Shown piece by piece: positions 6,812 through 14,442 of a stretch of DNA of 19,845 nt. Source of the DNA: 2-02-FULL-43-13 sp043813805 (lineage in GTDB: Bacteria; Patescibacteriota; Minisyncoccia; Minisyncoccales; MHMH01). Position 1 is the first letter of the stretch. Each line of letters starts with the position of its first letter. The position numbers and the translations under genes were made by a program. The stretch spans positions 1-19,845 of the forward strand of contig JBDRKR010000014.1 of assembly GCA_043813805.1 (NCBI GenBank), in the 5' to 3' direction. The notes beneath the pieces are model-generated. The model saw only the letters and a program-made list of their open reading frames with translations, was not told the DNA's origin and did not search any database.

Positions 6812-7984
6812 ATGAAGGCTTTTGAATTGCATTTCAATCCTAAAAAGAGAGATGACCTGTTGCTTGCGAGTTTCATTTACATTCCCGCCAATATCTATGA
6901 AAACAGGCTGGGGAATTTATGCGTGGTAGGAGAATTGACCCAGGCCATGCCGCAAAACACCCACTTTTTAACCAGTCTCTCTTCGGTTATTAAAAAAGAG
7001 TATTATTCGTCGGGACTCAAAAAGTCCTGCGAAGCGAGTCTGCAGGAGGCATTGAAAAAAGGTAACGAGTTTTTGGATCAAGAGTCCAGGAACGGTAATG
7101 TCGGGTGGCTGGGTAATTTGAACTTCGGTGTCATCAGTTTTAAAGATTCAGTGCTTAATTTCGCTAAAGTCGGCGACGTCAAAATCTTTTTGGTCAGAGC
7201 CAACGAGCTGATGGATATCAGCCAAGATTTAGAAAACGTTCTCTGCCACCCCGATCCTTTAAAAGTTTTCGGCAGTATGGCCGGAGGAAAACTATCAAAT
7301 GAAGATAAAATAATCGTTTTGAATAAAAGGATTTTGAGGGATTTAGGCAAAAAACAAAAGTTTTTGGGGGAACTGGCCAAGGCCTCTAACGAAAAAGAGC
7401 TCAAGCGTGTTCTTAAAATCCACCAGGAACCTTTGGCCGGTATTTCGGGTATTTGCCTTATTTTAATGGCGGACGGTAAGGACTGGTCGGGGCAAACCGT
7501 GACTCTGCAGAACGACTTGCCAAGCTTTTCATTGTTTTATAGTCTCTTTAAGCCATTCATGCGTTTTTTCGTCAAAGTCCGGAAACGCCCTCAAATTAAG
7601 ATCAATTTCCCTCGTCTTAAGGTGCTAAAAATCAGTCTTCCCCGGCTGACTAAGCCCAGCCTGCCCAAATTACCCAAGATTAATTTGATGGCCGCCCAGA
7701 AGAAGATATTTTTAGTCCTGGGTCTTATTTTGGTTCTCCTGGCTTTTTATTATATTTTCCGGGGCGAAAGAGTTCAGGAGTTAAGAGATGCCCAATCAAA
7801 ACTAACGGAAGCCCAATCAAAAGCCATGTTGGCCGAAGGCCTGCTGATTTTAGAAGAAGACGACAGGGCCAGGGCGCTTTTTAAAGAAACTCTGGATATT
7901 CTTTCCCCTTTAACAAAAAGAGGGTCGCCTCTTAGAGACGATGCCCTCTTTTTGCAAAATTCAATTAAGCAGTTCCTGAAGTGA
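6812..7984 (+). CDS. Membrane-anchored PP2C-like domain protein
   Basis: A 390-residue protein. The N-terminal part (about 1-235) has a PP2C-type phosphatase look: LGNLCVVGELTQ, a long helix (LQEALKKGNEFLDQE) and LGNLNFGVISFKDSVLNFAKVGDVKIFLVR in the style of the core beta hairpin. The metal-binding Asp residues of active PP2C enzymes are not evident, so it may be catalytically inactive. A Pro/Lys/Arg-rich linker follows (about 255-292, PRLKVLKISLPRLTKPSLPK), then one membrane span (about 299-316, IFLVLGLILVLLAFYYIF) and a helical, probably coiled-coil, C-terminal region with the repeat AQSKLTEAQSK. It has its own leaderless promoter and ends base-to-base against the convergent rplL. The domain assignment is from pattern only. 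Confidence 0.7.
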   Translation: MKAFELHFNPKKRDDLLLASFIYIPANIYENRLGNLCVVGELTQAMPQNTHFLTSLSSVIKKEYYSSGLKKSCEASLQEALKKGNEFLDQESRNGNVGWLGNLNFGVISFKDSVLNFAKVGDVKIFLVRANELMDISQDLENVLCHPDPLKVFGSMAGGKLSNEDKIIVLNKRILRDLGKKQKFLGELAKASNEKELKRVLKIHQEPLAGISGICLILMADGKDWSGQTVTLQNDLPSFSLFYSLFKPFMRFFVKVRKRPQIKINFPRLKVLKISLPRLTKPSLPKLPKINLMAAQKKIFLVLGLILVLLAFYYIFRGERVQELRDAQSKLTEAQSKAMLAEGLLILEEDDRARALFKETLDILSPLTKRGSPLRDDALFLQNSIKQFLK

Positions 7985-8395
7985 CTATTTCAATTCTACT
8001 TTGGCTCCGGCAGCTTCGAATTTCTTTTTGATTTCATCCGCTTCTTCTTTCTTGGCGTTTTCTTTCACCATTTGAGGAGCAGTAGCGGCCGCATCCACCA
8101 AGTCTTTCGCTTCTTTTAAGCCCTTGCCGGTCAGATCCCTGACTATCTTAATTATTTCAATCTTTTTTGCTCCCACTTCCTTCAATTCAATATTGAAAGA
8201 AGATTTTTCTTCAGCTGCCGCAGCACCTGCCGCAGCGCCCGCAACAGCCACCGGGGCTTGAGCCGAAACACCGAATTCCTGTTCGATTGCTTTAACCACG
8301 TTGTTTAAGTCGGCAACCTTCATTGCCTTGATGATTTCAATCATCTTTTTTCCGTCTTCGGAAACTTCTACTTTTTCTTTGATTTCGTCTGTCAT
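7985..8395 (-). CDS. rplL: 50S ribosomal protein L7/L12
   Basis: The stalk protein that recruits translation GTPases. The 136 residues comprise an N-terminal dimerisation helix region, an Ala-rich hinge (AVAGAAAGAAAAEE, about 52-65) and the conserved C-terminal domain with IEIIKIVRDLTGKGLKEAKDLVD. It follows rplJ by 17 bases in the usual order. No Shine-Dalgarno site precedes the ATG. Its TAG stop (7987-7985) abuts the TGA of the convergent PP2C-like gene with no base between, and no terminator is visible, so the two transcripts must overlap at their ends. rpoB does not follow. Confidence 0.97.
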   Translation of the reverse strand: MTDEIKEKVEVSEDGKKMIEIIKAMKVADLNNVVKAIEQEFGVSAQAPVAVAGAAAGAAAAEEKSSFNIELKEVGAKKIEIIKIVRDLTGKGLKEAKDLVDAAATAPQMVKENAKKEEADEIKKKFEAAGAKVELK

Positions 8396-8412
8396 ATTAG
8401 TGTGTTAATTGA

Positions 8413-8901
8413 TTAATTGTTTGTTTTAATTTGTGACAATGCGTAAACTAAGTTTCTTAAGTTTCCGCGTAAGACATTGGCCATCAGTCTGACCAGAAGT
8501 TCGTCTCTCGTCGGCATTTGTCCGAACTCAAGAGCCTTGTTTTTATCTAAAATATCCGCACCCATAATACCTCCTAAGATTTTCAAATTTTCGTGGTCTT
8601 TCGCAAAATCGTAGAGGGTTTTAAAGGGCAGGACCTCGTCTTTGTAGCCAAAACCCAGAGCCACTTCGCCCTCCAACTTTTTAACGTCAAAGTCAATTTT
8701 TTTACCCTGGAAAACCTTGGAGATCAAAGTTTTTTTAGCTACCTTCAGTTCGCAATCTTTGCCCCTCATCTGCTTCCGCAAAGCGGAAAGATCTTTGACT
8801 TTTAGCCCGGTAATCGTAGCAAAAACGATCGCTTTTTGCTTTTCGACTTTTTCTTTCAGATCGCTGAGAATTTTACTCTTTTGTGTTTTAGTTAATGGCA
8901 T
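8413..8901 (-). CDS. rplJ: 50S ribosomal protein L10
   Basis: L10 anchors the L7/L12 stalk and, in other bacteria, the L10-L12 complex represses its own mRNA. The 162 residues starting MPLTKTQKSKILSDLKEK match the family start, with KAIVFATITGLKVKDLSALRKQMR and a C-terminal L12-binding helix (ELLVRLMANVLRGNLRNLVYALSQI). An in-frame extension to 8982 is rejected because it would read through the L10 leader RNA. There is no Shine-Dalgarno site. A leader with an L10-type aptamer and a terminator-like hairpin lies upstream (8933-9030). Confidence 0.97.
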   Translation of the reverse strand: MPLTKTQKSKILSDLKEKVEKQKAIVFATITGLKVKDLSALRKQMRGKDCELKVAKKTLISKVFQGKKIDFDVKKLEGEVALGFGYKDEVLPFKTLYDFAKDHENLKILGGIMGADILDKNKALEFGQMPTRDELLVRLMANVLRGNLRNLVYALSQIKTNN

Positions 8902-8932
8902 ATTGTTATATAAGAATTCTAAACACGGAATT

Positions 8933-8955
8933 AAAAAAATCTGTGTTTCCACAGA
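8933..8955 (-). terminator. Attenuator-like terminator ahead of rplJ
   Basis: Leftward: TCTGTG, loop GAAA, CACAGA (8955-8940), followed by seven T residues, about 32 bases before the rplJ ATG. A GNRA-closed hairpin plus T run inside the leader suggests premature termination controlled by the upstream L10-type structure. Confidence 0.75.
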
Positions 8956-8956
8956 C

Positions 8957-9030
8957 AAATAACAAAGGAGGTCGAACCTCATGATGCTTCTCCTCGGCAG
9001 GGCTTATAAAATGCCTGCTGTCTGCGGATG
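8957..9030 (-). promoter_or_regulatory. Ribosomal protein L10 leader
   Basis: Leftward, CCGCAGACAGCAGGC, a loop, then GCCCTGCCGAGGAGAAG match the pattern of L10 leaders (two strands of a kink-turn-bearing helix, with AGACAG and CCGAGGA internal loops), binding the L10-L12 complex. A hairpin GAGGT-TCG-ACCTC follows, then the attenuator. Recognised by eye; a covariance search would confirm it. Confidence 0.75.
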
Positions 9031-9035
9031 TTTTA

Positions 9036-9064
9036 ATATTATCTTATATCTAAAGCAATGTCAA
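9036..9064 (-). promoter_or_regulatory. Promoter of rplJ-rplL
   Basis: TTGACA (9064-9059), 17-base spacer, TAATAT (9041-9036), leading into the L10 leader. Start of transcription is expected near 9029. Confidence 0.8.
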
Positions 9065-9085
9065 GCTCCGCGGGCAGGATCAAGC

Positions 9086-9925
9086 CTATTTCAAATACTT
9101 CGCTTTGGCGATGTTATGCTCTTCCAGGGTTCTGCTGAAAATGGTGCGGCCGTCGGGAGCGGAAAGATAATACCAATAAAGACTGTCTTTCGGAGAAAGG
9201 GCGGCCTCGATGCTTTCAAGCCCGGGGTTGCAGATGGGAAGTTCCGGCAATCCCCTGTTTTGATAAGTCCACATGTGAGCATCAACTTGGAGCGGCATGC
9301 CGACTCTTATCCTTTTCCACAAAAGGCCCGCAGCGATTTCTTTGTCTTCTTTAGTTTTGAGCTCTTTTTCCAGAATCGAGGCCATAATAATTGCCTCGGG
9401 GGTTATTTCGGGGCCGGCAGTTTTTTTATTAAAATTGTCCGTCATTATTTTAATAATTTTATCCAAGTCTAAGCCATAAGGAATTTCGTAGGTGTCCGGG
9501 AAAAGATATCCTTCAAGTTCTTGCAGCGCCGTTAAATTAGCGGGATCTGACCCCGCTAATCGGACCGATTGGAGTTTTTGAAAGATTTGTTCAGAAGTGA
9601 ATCCTTCGGGAATGGTCACGGTTCCCATGGCGATATCTCCCGAAGCGAATTTCTCGGCCATCGTCAGAATACTCATTGAGGGAGAAATTCGGTATGTGCC
9701 GGCCTGCAGTTCGTCAGAAGTGCTTCTTACCAATACATAAGCGCGAAAAAGCTGGCTCCACCAAACTAATCCCTTTTTTTCCAGGTTAAAGGCGATGTCT
9801 TTGGAACCCTCTCCTTTTTCGATAGTAAAAAACACTTCCTCTTGGGAAGAAGGATTTTTGGGCAGGCAAATCATTAAGAGAAGAAAACCGATTACGGAAA
9901 TTATTATAATATTCTTCTTTTTCAT
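9086..9925 (-). CDS. mltG: Endolytic murein transglycosylase MltG
   Basis: MltG cleaves nascent glycan strands at the membrane. The 279 residues have an N-terminal membrane anchor (about 5-20), a LysM-like region, then the YceG core: EGYLFPDTYEI (138-148), ASILEKE (182-188) with the catalytic Glu186, LQVDAH and the NRGLPELPICNPG block (223-235). At 279 residues it is shorter than the E. coli protein but complete in its motifs. Residues 122-131 (RLAGSDPANL) derive from a palindromic repeat. It follows the MacB-like permease by 3 bases, so it is the last gene of the exporter operon. Confidence 0.94.
   Translation of the reverse strand: MKKKNIIIISVIGFLLLMICLPKNPSSQEEVFFTIEKGEGSKDIAFNLEKKGLVWWSQLFRAYVLVRSTSDELQAGTYRISPSMSILTMAEKFASGDIAMGTVTIPEGFTSEQIFQKLQSVRLAGSDPANLTALQELEGYLFPDTYEIPYGLDLDKIIKIMTDNFNKKTAGPEITPEAIIMASILEKELKTKEDKEIAAGLLWKRIRVGMPLQVDAHMWTYQNRGLPELPICNPGLESIEAALSPKDSLYWYYLSAPDGRTIFSRTLEEHNIAKAKYLK
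9536..9560. repeat. TTAGCGGG..CCCGCTAA palindrome inside mltG
   Basis: ATTAGCGGG (9536-9544) and CCCGCTAAT (9552-9560) are perfect inverted arms around a 7-base centre. A sister element, TTAGCGGAG..CTCCGCTAA, lies at 18811-18835. It is read in frame as LAGSDPAN. Confidence 0.75.
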
Positions 9926-9928
9926 ACC

Positions 9929-11146
9929 TCATTCATACCTTCTTAACGCTTCGACTGGTTTTAATTTAGCGGCTTGTTTTGCCGGGAGAAATCCCGAAAG
10001 GCAGCCTACGCCGAAAGAGAACAACAAACCGAAAATGATGATTCCCGGAGTGATCGAGGCTTCGATATAGAAAACAGGATGAATTTGGCCGTATAATTGG
10101 ATCAATTTAGCTAAGCCCAGCCCAGGTATCATGCCTCCCAGCCCCCCGACAAGCCCTATAATCCCCGATTCGATCAGGAAAATCGAAACAATCGTCGAGT
10201 TTTTCGCTCCGACCGCTTTCAAAATACCGATTTCTCTCGTGCGTTCCCTGACCGAAGTGTACATCGTATTCATTATGCCGATGCCCCCGACCAAAACCGC
10301 AATACTGCCGAAAGCAAAGACTACAACTTGGATTATGCCCATAATGCCGCCGACTATTCCGGACATGGCTTCGGATGTAAAAACGGAGTAAGAGTTTTCT
10401 CCTTTTTGCCCCGCTCGCCTTTTTGCTTGAGTCTCAAGGTTTGATTTTATATTTTTAGCAACTTGGTCCACCGAATAACCCGTGGCAATTTTGGCAATGG
10501 CTTGCGGAGCGCCTTGTCTTTCCCCGGTAATGCTCCGATAAACATCCAGGTCCATACCGATCATTGAGTCGTCCTGTTTGCTGCCCAGGGATTTGAGAAT
10601 CCCGACGATTTCAAATTGTTTTCCCTTGATATTGGCCGTAGTCCCCACCCTCGTGCCGGGAAAAATATCGGTCGGTACAAGACTGCCCACAACCACTTCC
10701 CTTTTGCCGGGCGCGGGCCAGCGGCCTTCGGATATTTTCATGCCGATATCGTTCTCGTAAATCGTCAAAGCGTTTCTAATATCCATGCCGGTTAAAATAA
10801 CCATTTTACTTTCGTTCTGGTATTTCATAATTTCTCCCTTATAAACGTTGGGAATGACGATTTCCACCCCCGGAGTTTTTTTGATGGTATTCAAATCTTC
10901 TTCCGAAAGCTGGACGTTGCCCATCATGGTTGTCATAATGTCGGAAATATTGCCCGGCAGAATCATCACAATATCGGTGCCCACCGCTTTTAATTGGTTC
11001 AAAACCGTGGCTTGCAACCCTTGGCTTAAGGAAAGTAGGGACATGATTAAAAAGACGCCTATGACTATGCCAAAAATCGTCAGCCAGCTTCTCAATTGCC
11101 TGGTTTTTAAATTTTTGACAGCTATTTTAAAATATTCTTTTAACAT
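9929..11146 (-). CDS. ABC transporter permease, MacB/FtsX type
   Basis: The 405-residue protein has the MacB layout: an N-terminal segment YFKIAVKNLKTRQLRSWLTIFGIVIGVFLI with the first membrane span (about 22-42), a large extracytoplasmic domain (about 50-275), and three C-terminal spans in the FtsX domain, including GGIGIMNTMYTSVRERTREIGILKAVGA (about 288-315), the coupling-helix signature, and a conserved C-terminal LPAKQAAKLKPVEALRRYE. It lies between the ATPase (22-base gap) and mltG. Such proteins act as mechanotransmission pumps rather than classic importers; the substrate is not readable. Confidence 0.92.
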   Translation of the reverse strand: MLKEYFKIAVKNLKTRQLRSWLTIFGIVIGVFLIMSLLSLSQGLQATVLNQLKAVGTDIVMILPGNISDIMTTMMGNVQLSEEDLNTIKKTPGVEIVIPNVYKGEIMKYQNESKMVILTGMDIRNALTIYENDIGMKISEGRWPAPGKREVVVGSLVPTDIFPGTRVGTTANIKGKQFEIVGILKSLGSKQDDSMIGMDLDVYRSITGERQGAPQAIAKIATGYSVDQVAKNIKSNLETQAKRRAGQKGENSYSVFTSEAMSGIVGGIMGIIQVVVFAFGSIAVLVGGIGIMNTMYTSVRERTREIGILKAVGAKNSTIVSIFLIESGIIGLVGGLGGMIPGLGLAKLIQLYGQIHPVFYIEASITPGIIIFGLLFSFGVGCLSGFLPAKQAAKLKPVEALRRYE

Positions 11147-11168
11147 TATAATCGATCAATATCGTAAA

Positions 11169-11891
11169 TTACTTAATCGGATTCCATAAAACTTTATCTT
11201 CATTAAAATGATTAGCCGCGATTATTCCGTCTTTAATGTGCACTACCTGATTACTGTAATCGGCTATGTGGGGATCATGGGTGACTACGACAATGGTTTT
11301 TCCTTCGTTTTTATGGAGATCAATTAAAATATCCATAATTTTTTTGCCGGTTGTAGAATCCAAGTTACCCGTCGGTTCGTCGGCTACAATGATTTCCGGG
11401 TCATTGGCCAGGGACCTGGCAATGGCGATTCTTTGCTGCTCTCCGCCCGAAAGTTCGGAAGGGCGGTGTAAAATTCGGTCTTGCAGTCCGAAAGAGGCGA
11501 GCAAAGACTGGGCTCGCTTTTTTCTTTCCTCTTCGGGTTTCCCCTGAAAAATCATGGGTAGCATCACGTTTTCAAGGGCGTTTAAATTTTGCAGGAGATT
11601 GAATTGCTGAAAAACAAAACCTATTTTTTGGCCTCTAATTTGCGCTAAAGCATTTTCCGACATTTTTGAAATATCGCGGCCGTCAAGCAAAACTCGGCCT
11701 TTTGTCGGCAAGTCCAAACACCCCAGCATGTTTAAAAGAGTGGATTTGCCCGAACCCGAGGGCCCTAAAATCACCACGAAAGCGCCCGGAGCAATCTCCA
11801 GACTGACGCCTTTTAAAACAGAAAGTTCTAATTGGTCGAATTGATAAATCTTCCAGACGTTTTCTAATTTAATGACTGGGGTGGTGGCCAT
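11169..11891 (-). CDS. ABC transporter ATP-binding protein, MacB/LolD type
   Basis: A 240-residue nucleotide-binding protein with Walker A GPSGSGKST (43-51), Q-loop FVFQQFNLL (about 92-100), signature LSGGEQQR (147-154), Walker B IIVADEPTGNLDS (167-179) and switch His205 in VVTHD. The GNLDS D-loop is typical of the LolD/MacB group. It lies 7 bases downstream of the adaptor gene and works with the permease that follows. There is no Shine-Dalgarno site ahead of the ATG. Confidence 0.95.
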   Translation of the reverse strand: MATTPVIKLENVWKIYQFDQLELSVLKGVSLEIAPGAFVVILGPSGSGKSTLLNMLGCLDLPTKGRVLLDGRDISKMSENALAQIRGQKIGFVFQQFNLLQNLNALENVMLPMIFQGKPEEERKKRAQSLLASFGLQDRILHRPSELSGGEQQRIAIARSLANDPEIIVADEPTGNLDSTTGKKIMDILIDLHKNEGKTIVVVTHDPHIADYSNQVVHIKDGIIAANHFNEDKVLWNPIK

Positions 11892-11898
11892 GTGTTGA

Positions 11899-13470
11899 TT
11901 ATTTTAGAATAGCCACTTGATCGCCTTCGTTTAGTCCGGAAACCACCTCAACCGCATCGTTGATTCCGCTCAACCCAATTTGTATTTCTATCCTCTCCGG
12001 TTTTTCGTCTTTGAAAATCTGCACAAACGTTTTATTGTCCTTTTTTTCCACGGCCGCTCCGGGAATCGTCAAAACATCGTGCTTCTCCGCGGTTTTAACG
12101 GTGATATCGGCGCTCATGCCCGGTTTTATTTCCTGCGGCGGATTCTCAAAATTGATCGTTATCCCGTAATAGATAACCCCCTCAATTATCTTTTCGGCCG
12201 GGTCTATTAAAATTACCTTGCCCGGAAAAACCTGATTGGGAAAGGCGGGAATTTTTATATCCACAGGATCGTTAAGCTTGACCTTAACAACGTCTTCTTC
12301 ATAGATATCGACTTTAATGTCGTAGGGGTCGGTCGGCAAAATGACAATAACGTTATCGTTTGAAGCCGGCTGGACGGTCTCCCCTGTTTTTTTATTAACC
12401 TCAGAGATGCGAGCCCGTACCGGACTGCGCAAGGTGGCTTCTTTGATCCTAGTTTCCAGCAAATCAACCACGGCTCGAGCTTGCTCTACCTGAGCCTGGT
12501 AGTAATTAATGTCGGTTTGCCGGGGACCGGCTTTTTTAATAGCTAAAGCATCCTGGACTACCTTCAAATCGCCTTCGGCCGCATTAATTTTGGTCTGGTT
12601 GGTCAATTTAGCGGAACTGATATCCTGTTGAGCATCGGTGAGATTGGTGGAAACCTGGTTGATATTGATTCGGTCTGTGTTGAGAGCTGTTTTATTGGCA
12701 GAAGAAACAATATCTTGGTAATTACTGGTTTCGGTCATGTTGCGCACTATATTAAGCGAATCGTAAATACTGCTCAATAGTTTTCTGGATTGGCTTAGAG
12801 CGGTATTTGTTTTGGCTTGACTTGAATCAGTTTTGGCCTCATCAAGAGAGATTTTGATCTGGGCGAGACTGTTTTCAATATTGGCTTTGGCGTTTTTAAC
12901 CGAGGTTGATTCTTGGTCGTTACCGGGGAAATAAGTTATTTGAATGGTTCTGACCGTATTAAAAGCGCCTACGCCTTTCAAATAGGCGTTGTCCAGCGTA
13001 TTTAAGGCATCGTCATATGCTTGGTTGACGTCTTCGGTTAGTTTCGCTTTAGCGTCCTCTAAGGCAACCTGCGCGTTGTCCACATCGGTTTGAGCCGCTT
13101 GAATTTCTTCGGGACTCGTACCGGCTAATATCTGATTAAGCTTGGCTTCGGTAACCTTCAAGGCGTATTGGTCCTCGTTTAATTCAATGCTTAATTGATT
13201 GGTATCAAGTTTGGCTAAAGGCGAACCGGGCCAAACCTCCTGCCCGACCTTAACATAAACCTGTTCAATGGTGCCTGCGGTTTTGAAATTAAGTTTAATT
13301 TCTTCGCCCTGTTGGACCTGCCCCGTTTCGGAAACCTCCTGGACCACATTGCCCCTTACGACATCAATCAGGGTAAAGTTGACCTCCTCTTTTTTCAGGA
13401 AACTATTATAAATTACGAACGAAATTACGATAACCGCCACGCTAATTAGAAGGATTTTTTTTGTTTTCAT
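11899..13470 (-). CDS. MacA/HlyD-type adaptor protein
   Basis: A 523-residue adaptor: N-terminal membrane anchor (about 4-24, ILLISVAVIVISFVIYNSF), a lipoyl-like half motif (GTIEQVYVKVGQEVWPGSPLAKLD, about 62-85), a very long helical coiled-coil region (about 95-345), the second half lipoyl with ATLRSPVRARISEVNKKTGE, then beta-barrel and membrane-proximal domains. The start MKTKK at 13470 is chosen because a TTGCCT-17-TATTAT promoter ends 7 bases before it; the in-frame ATG at 13479 overlaps that -10 box. It heads the adaptor-ATPase-permease-mltG operon. In a probable monoderm cell it would bridge the membrane and the wall rather than an outer-membrane channel. Confidence 0.9.
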   Translation of the reverse strand: MKTKKILLISVAVIVISFVIYNSFLKKEEVNFTLIDVVRGNVVQEVSETGQVQQGEEIKLNFKTAGTIEQVYVKVGQEVWPGSPLAKLDTNQLSIELNEDQYALKVTEAKLNQILAGTSPEEIQAAQTDVDNAQVALEDAKAKLTEDVNQAYDDALNTLDNAYLKGVGAFNTVRTIQITYFPGNDQESTSVKNAKANIENSLAQIKISLDEAKTDSSQAKTNTALSQSRKLLSSIYDSLNIVRNMTETSNYQDIVSSANKTALNTDRININQVSTNLTDAQQDISSAKLTNQTKINAAEGDLKVVQDALAIKKAGPRQTDINYYQAQVEQARAVVDLLETRIKEATLRSPVRARISEVNKKTGETVQPASNDNVIVILPTDPYDIKVDIYEEDVVKVKLNDPVDIKIPAFPNQVFPGKVILIDPAEKIIEGVIYYGITINFENPPQEIKPGMSADITVKTAEKHDVLTIPGAAVEKKDNKTFVQIFKDEKPERIEIQIGLSGINDAVEVVSGLNEGDQVAILK

Positions 13471-13477
13471 ATTATTC

Positions 13478-13506
13478 ATAATATCAAAACCGTGTCTTAA
13501 AGGCAA
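13478..13506 (-). promoter_or_regulatory. Promoter of the adaptor/ABC/mltG operon (leaderless)
   Basis: TTGCCT (13506-13501), 17-base spacer, TATTAT (13483-13478), ATG of the adaptor at 13470, 7 bases away. Confidence 0.65.
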
Positions 13507-13557
13507 GAAAAATAAAATTCAAGCCCTTTCGGGCCCGAAGATTAAAAAACAGAGGTA

Positions 13558-13582
13558 AAATGAAAGAGGCTAAACCTCTTTT
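13558..13582. repeat. GAGGCTAAACCTC palindromic repeat, intergenic copy
   Basis: AAAGAGG (13563-13569), loop CTAAA, CCTCTTT (13575-13581). The unit with its left flank matches 2662-2686 inside the MEMO gene at all but about one position. Its A- and T-rich flanks would also let it act as a weak terminator for the gene at 13610-13927. Confidence 0.7.
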
Positions 13583-13609
13583 ATTCAAGAAATCTTCAAG
13601 GAGTTAAGT

Positions 13610-13927
13610 CTATTTACTTAATCCCCCAAAAAATTGCCAAAGAAAAAATATGCCGATAACGCCAATGATTAAAAAAAGAATTTTAATACCCGGTGATATT
13701 TCCGATGGTTCGTTTGTTGATTTATCTTGTGGTCTAGGGGGTTTTTGGCTGGAAAGTGTTTTGGCGGGTAAGGATTTGTTCGGGAAATTTTTAGCGAAAA
13801 AATCTTTAGCAGAGAATTCTTTATTAAAAGAGCGGAAAGACTTAAGAAAGGCCTTGTTTTTTTTATTTTTGGCTCCCAGAATAAGCATAATGATCCAGAG
13901 AGCTATTAGCGCAAAAGAAATATCCAT
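13610..13927 (-). CDS. Small two-span membrane protein, unknown function
   Basis: A 105-residue protein not recognised. It has a hydrophobic N-terminal segment (about 3-18, ISFALIALWIIMLILG), a central basic, Ser/Phe/Asn-rich stretch with repetitive sequence (FSAKDFFAKNFPNKSLPAKTL, about 38-58), and a C-terminal membrane span (about 80-100, IKILFLIIGVIGIFFLW). It stands alone, leftward, between the export operon and the GIY-YIG gene. A TTGCCC-17-TAGAAT promoter overlapping the repeat at 13950-13973 and ending about 16 bases from the ATG is possible. Membrane-span pattern and isolated promoter support coding, but this is one of the weaker gene calls. Confidence 0.6.
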   Translation of the reverse strand: MDISFALIALWIIMLILGAKNKKNKAFLKSFRSFNKEFSAKDFFAKNFPNKSLPAKTLSSQKPPRPQDKSTNEPSEISPGIKILFLIIGVIGIFFLWQFFGGLSK

Positions 13928-13949
13928 AATTTATATCTACTTCATTCTA

Positions 13950-13973
13950 CCCCCTCGACAGGCCCGGGGCAAG
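13950..13973. repeat. CCTCGACA..CGGGGCAAG dispersed repeat, intergenic
   Basis: Reading leftwards, TTGCCCCGGGCCTGTCGAGG matches TTGCCCCGAGCTTGTCGAGG at 18659-18678 (rightward) at all but two positions. It lies between the small membrane protein and the GIY-YIG gene. Confidence 0.6.
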
Positions 13974-13996
13974 CAAAAAACCGCCTGTTTGGCGAT
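13974..13996 (-). terminator. Terminator downstream of the GIY-YIG gene
   Basis: Leftward: ATCGCC, loop AAACA, GGCGGT followed by a T run; six pairs including one G-T wobble. It lies about 80 bases after the GIY-YIG stop. Confidence 0.6.
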
Positions 13997-14078
13997 TTGT
14001 TGGGATTAAAAAGCAGGGGCTAGTGAACGACGTTACTGTGTCCGTTCGAAGCTCGAAGAACGAAGGAGAGAATTAGAA

Positions 14079-14336
14079 TTATGAAAAATATTCTTTAAGC
14101 ATCGTCATTAATGTTGTTTTCCCTCGACTTGTTTTTAAATACTCCTCTCTTCGCTTCGCATCCTTACTATTTTTATAAGCTTCGTAATGAATGAGTTCTA
14201 ATGGATTATAATGTTTTGTGGATTTCGATTTTCCGCTATTATGCTCTTGAACTCGCTGACGTAGATCTTCAGAATACCCAATATAAATAAAATCCTTAGC
14301 TTTATTGCGGAGAACGTAAACGTAAGAGAATTTCAT
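14079..14336 (-). CDS. GIY-YIG family nuclease, YhbQ-like
   Basis: An 85-residue single-domain GIY-YIG protein: YVYVLRN (5-11), YIG (18-20) with the expected spacing, Arg26/Arg28 in LRQRVQEHN, and the C-terminal REEYLK that carries the metal-binding Glu. Small stand-alone proteins of this type are common and often multicopy in this bacterial group; their cellular role is unclear and DNA cleavage is only presumed. The start at MKFSYVY is chosen over an upstream in-frame ATG at 14384 because the family begins here and the extension crosses a GC-rich hairpin. It sits just downstream of tRNA-Trp, where many bacteria have secE-nusG. Confidence 0.88.
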   Translation of the reverse strand: MKFSYVYVLRNKAKDFIYIGYSEDLRQRVQEHNSGKSKSTKHYNPLELIHYEAYKNSKDAKRREEYLKTSRGKTTLMTMLKEYFS

Positions 14337-14349
14337 GTATCTGTGCCTT

Positions 14350-14440
14350 GACGGGCACCAGTCGGCGCCCGTCTCAGCTACCATTCGTTACTGTCCACGC
14401 CAGTCATTATGTGTCTGGCCTGGCCAGGTGCCGAATGGTA
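14350..14440. repeat. GC-rich inverted repeats between the GIY-YIG gene and tRNA-Trp
   Basis: Three nested signals: GACGGGC (14350-14356) with GCCCGTC (14367-14373); TACCATTCG (14379-14387) with CGAATGGTA (14432-14440); and the palindrome CCTGGCCAGG (14419-14428). The last ends just before the tRNA-Trp 3' end. No gene is seen; it may be a structured leader or insertion scar. Confidence 0.6.
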
Positions 14441-14442
14441 CC

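Noticed and set aside
2539..7984. Recoding of TGA as Gly or Trp, as in Gracilibacteria and Absconditabacteria
   Set aside because: TGA ends several well-defined genes (MEMO, PP2C-like, ORF218) at the expected places.
8902..8982. A longer N-terminus for L10
   Set aside because: The extension would translate the attenuator and part of the L10 leader, and L10 proteins begin near MPLTKTQK.
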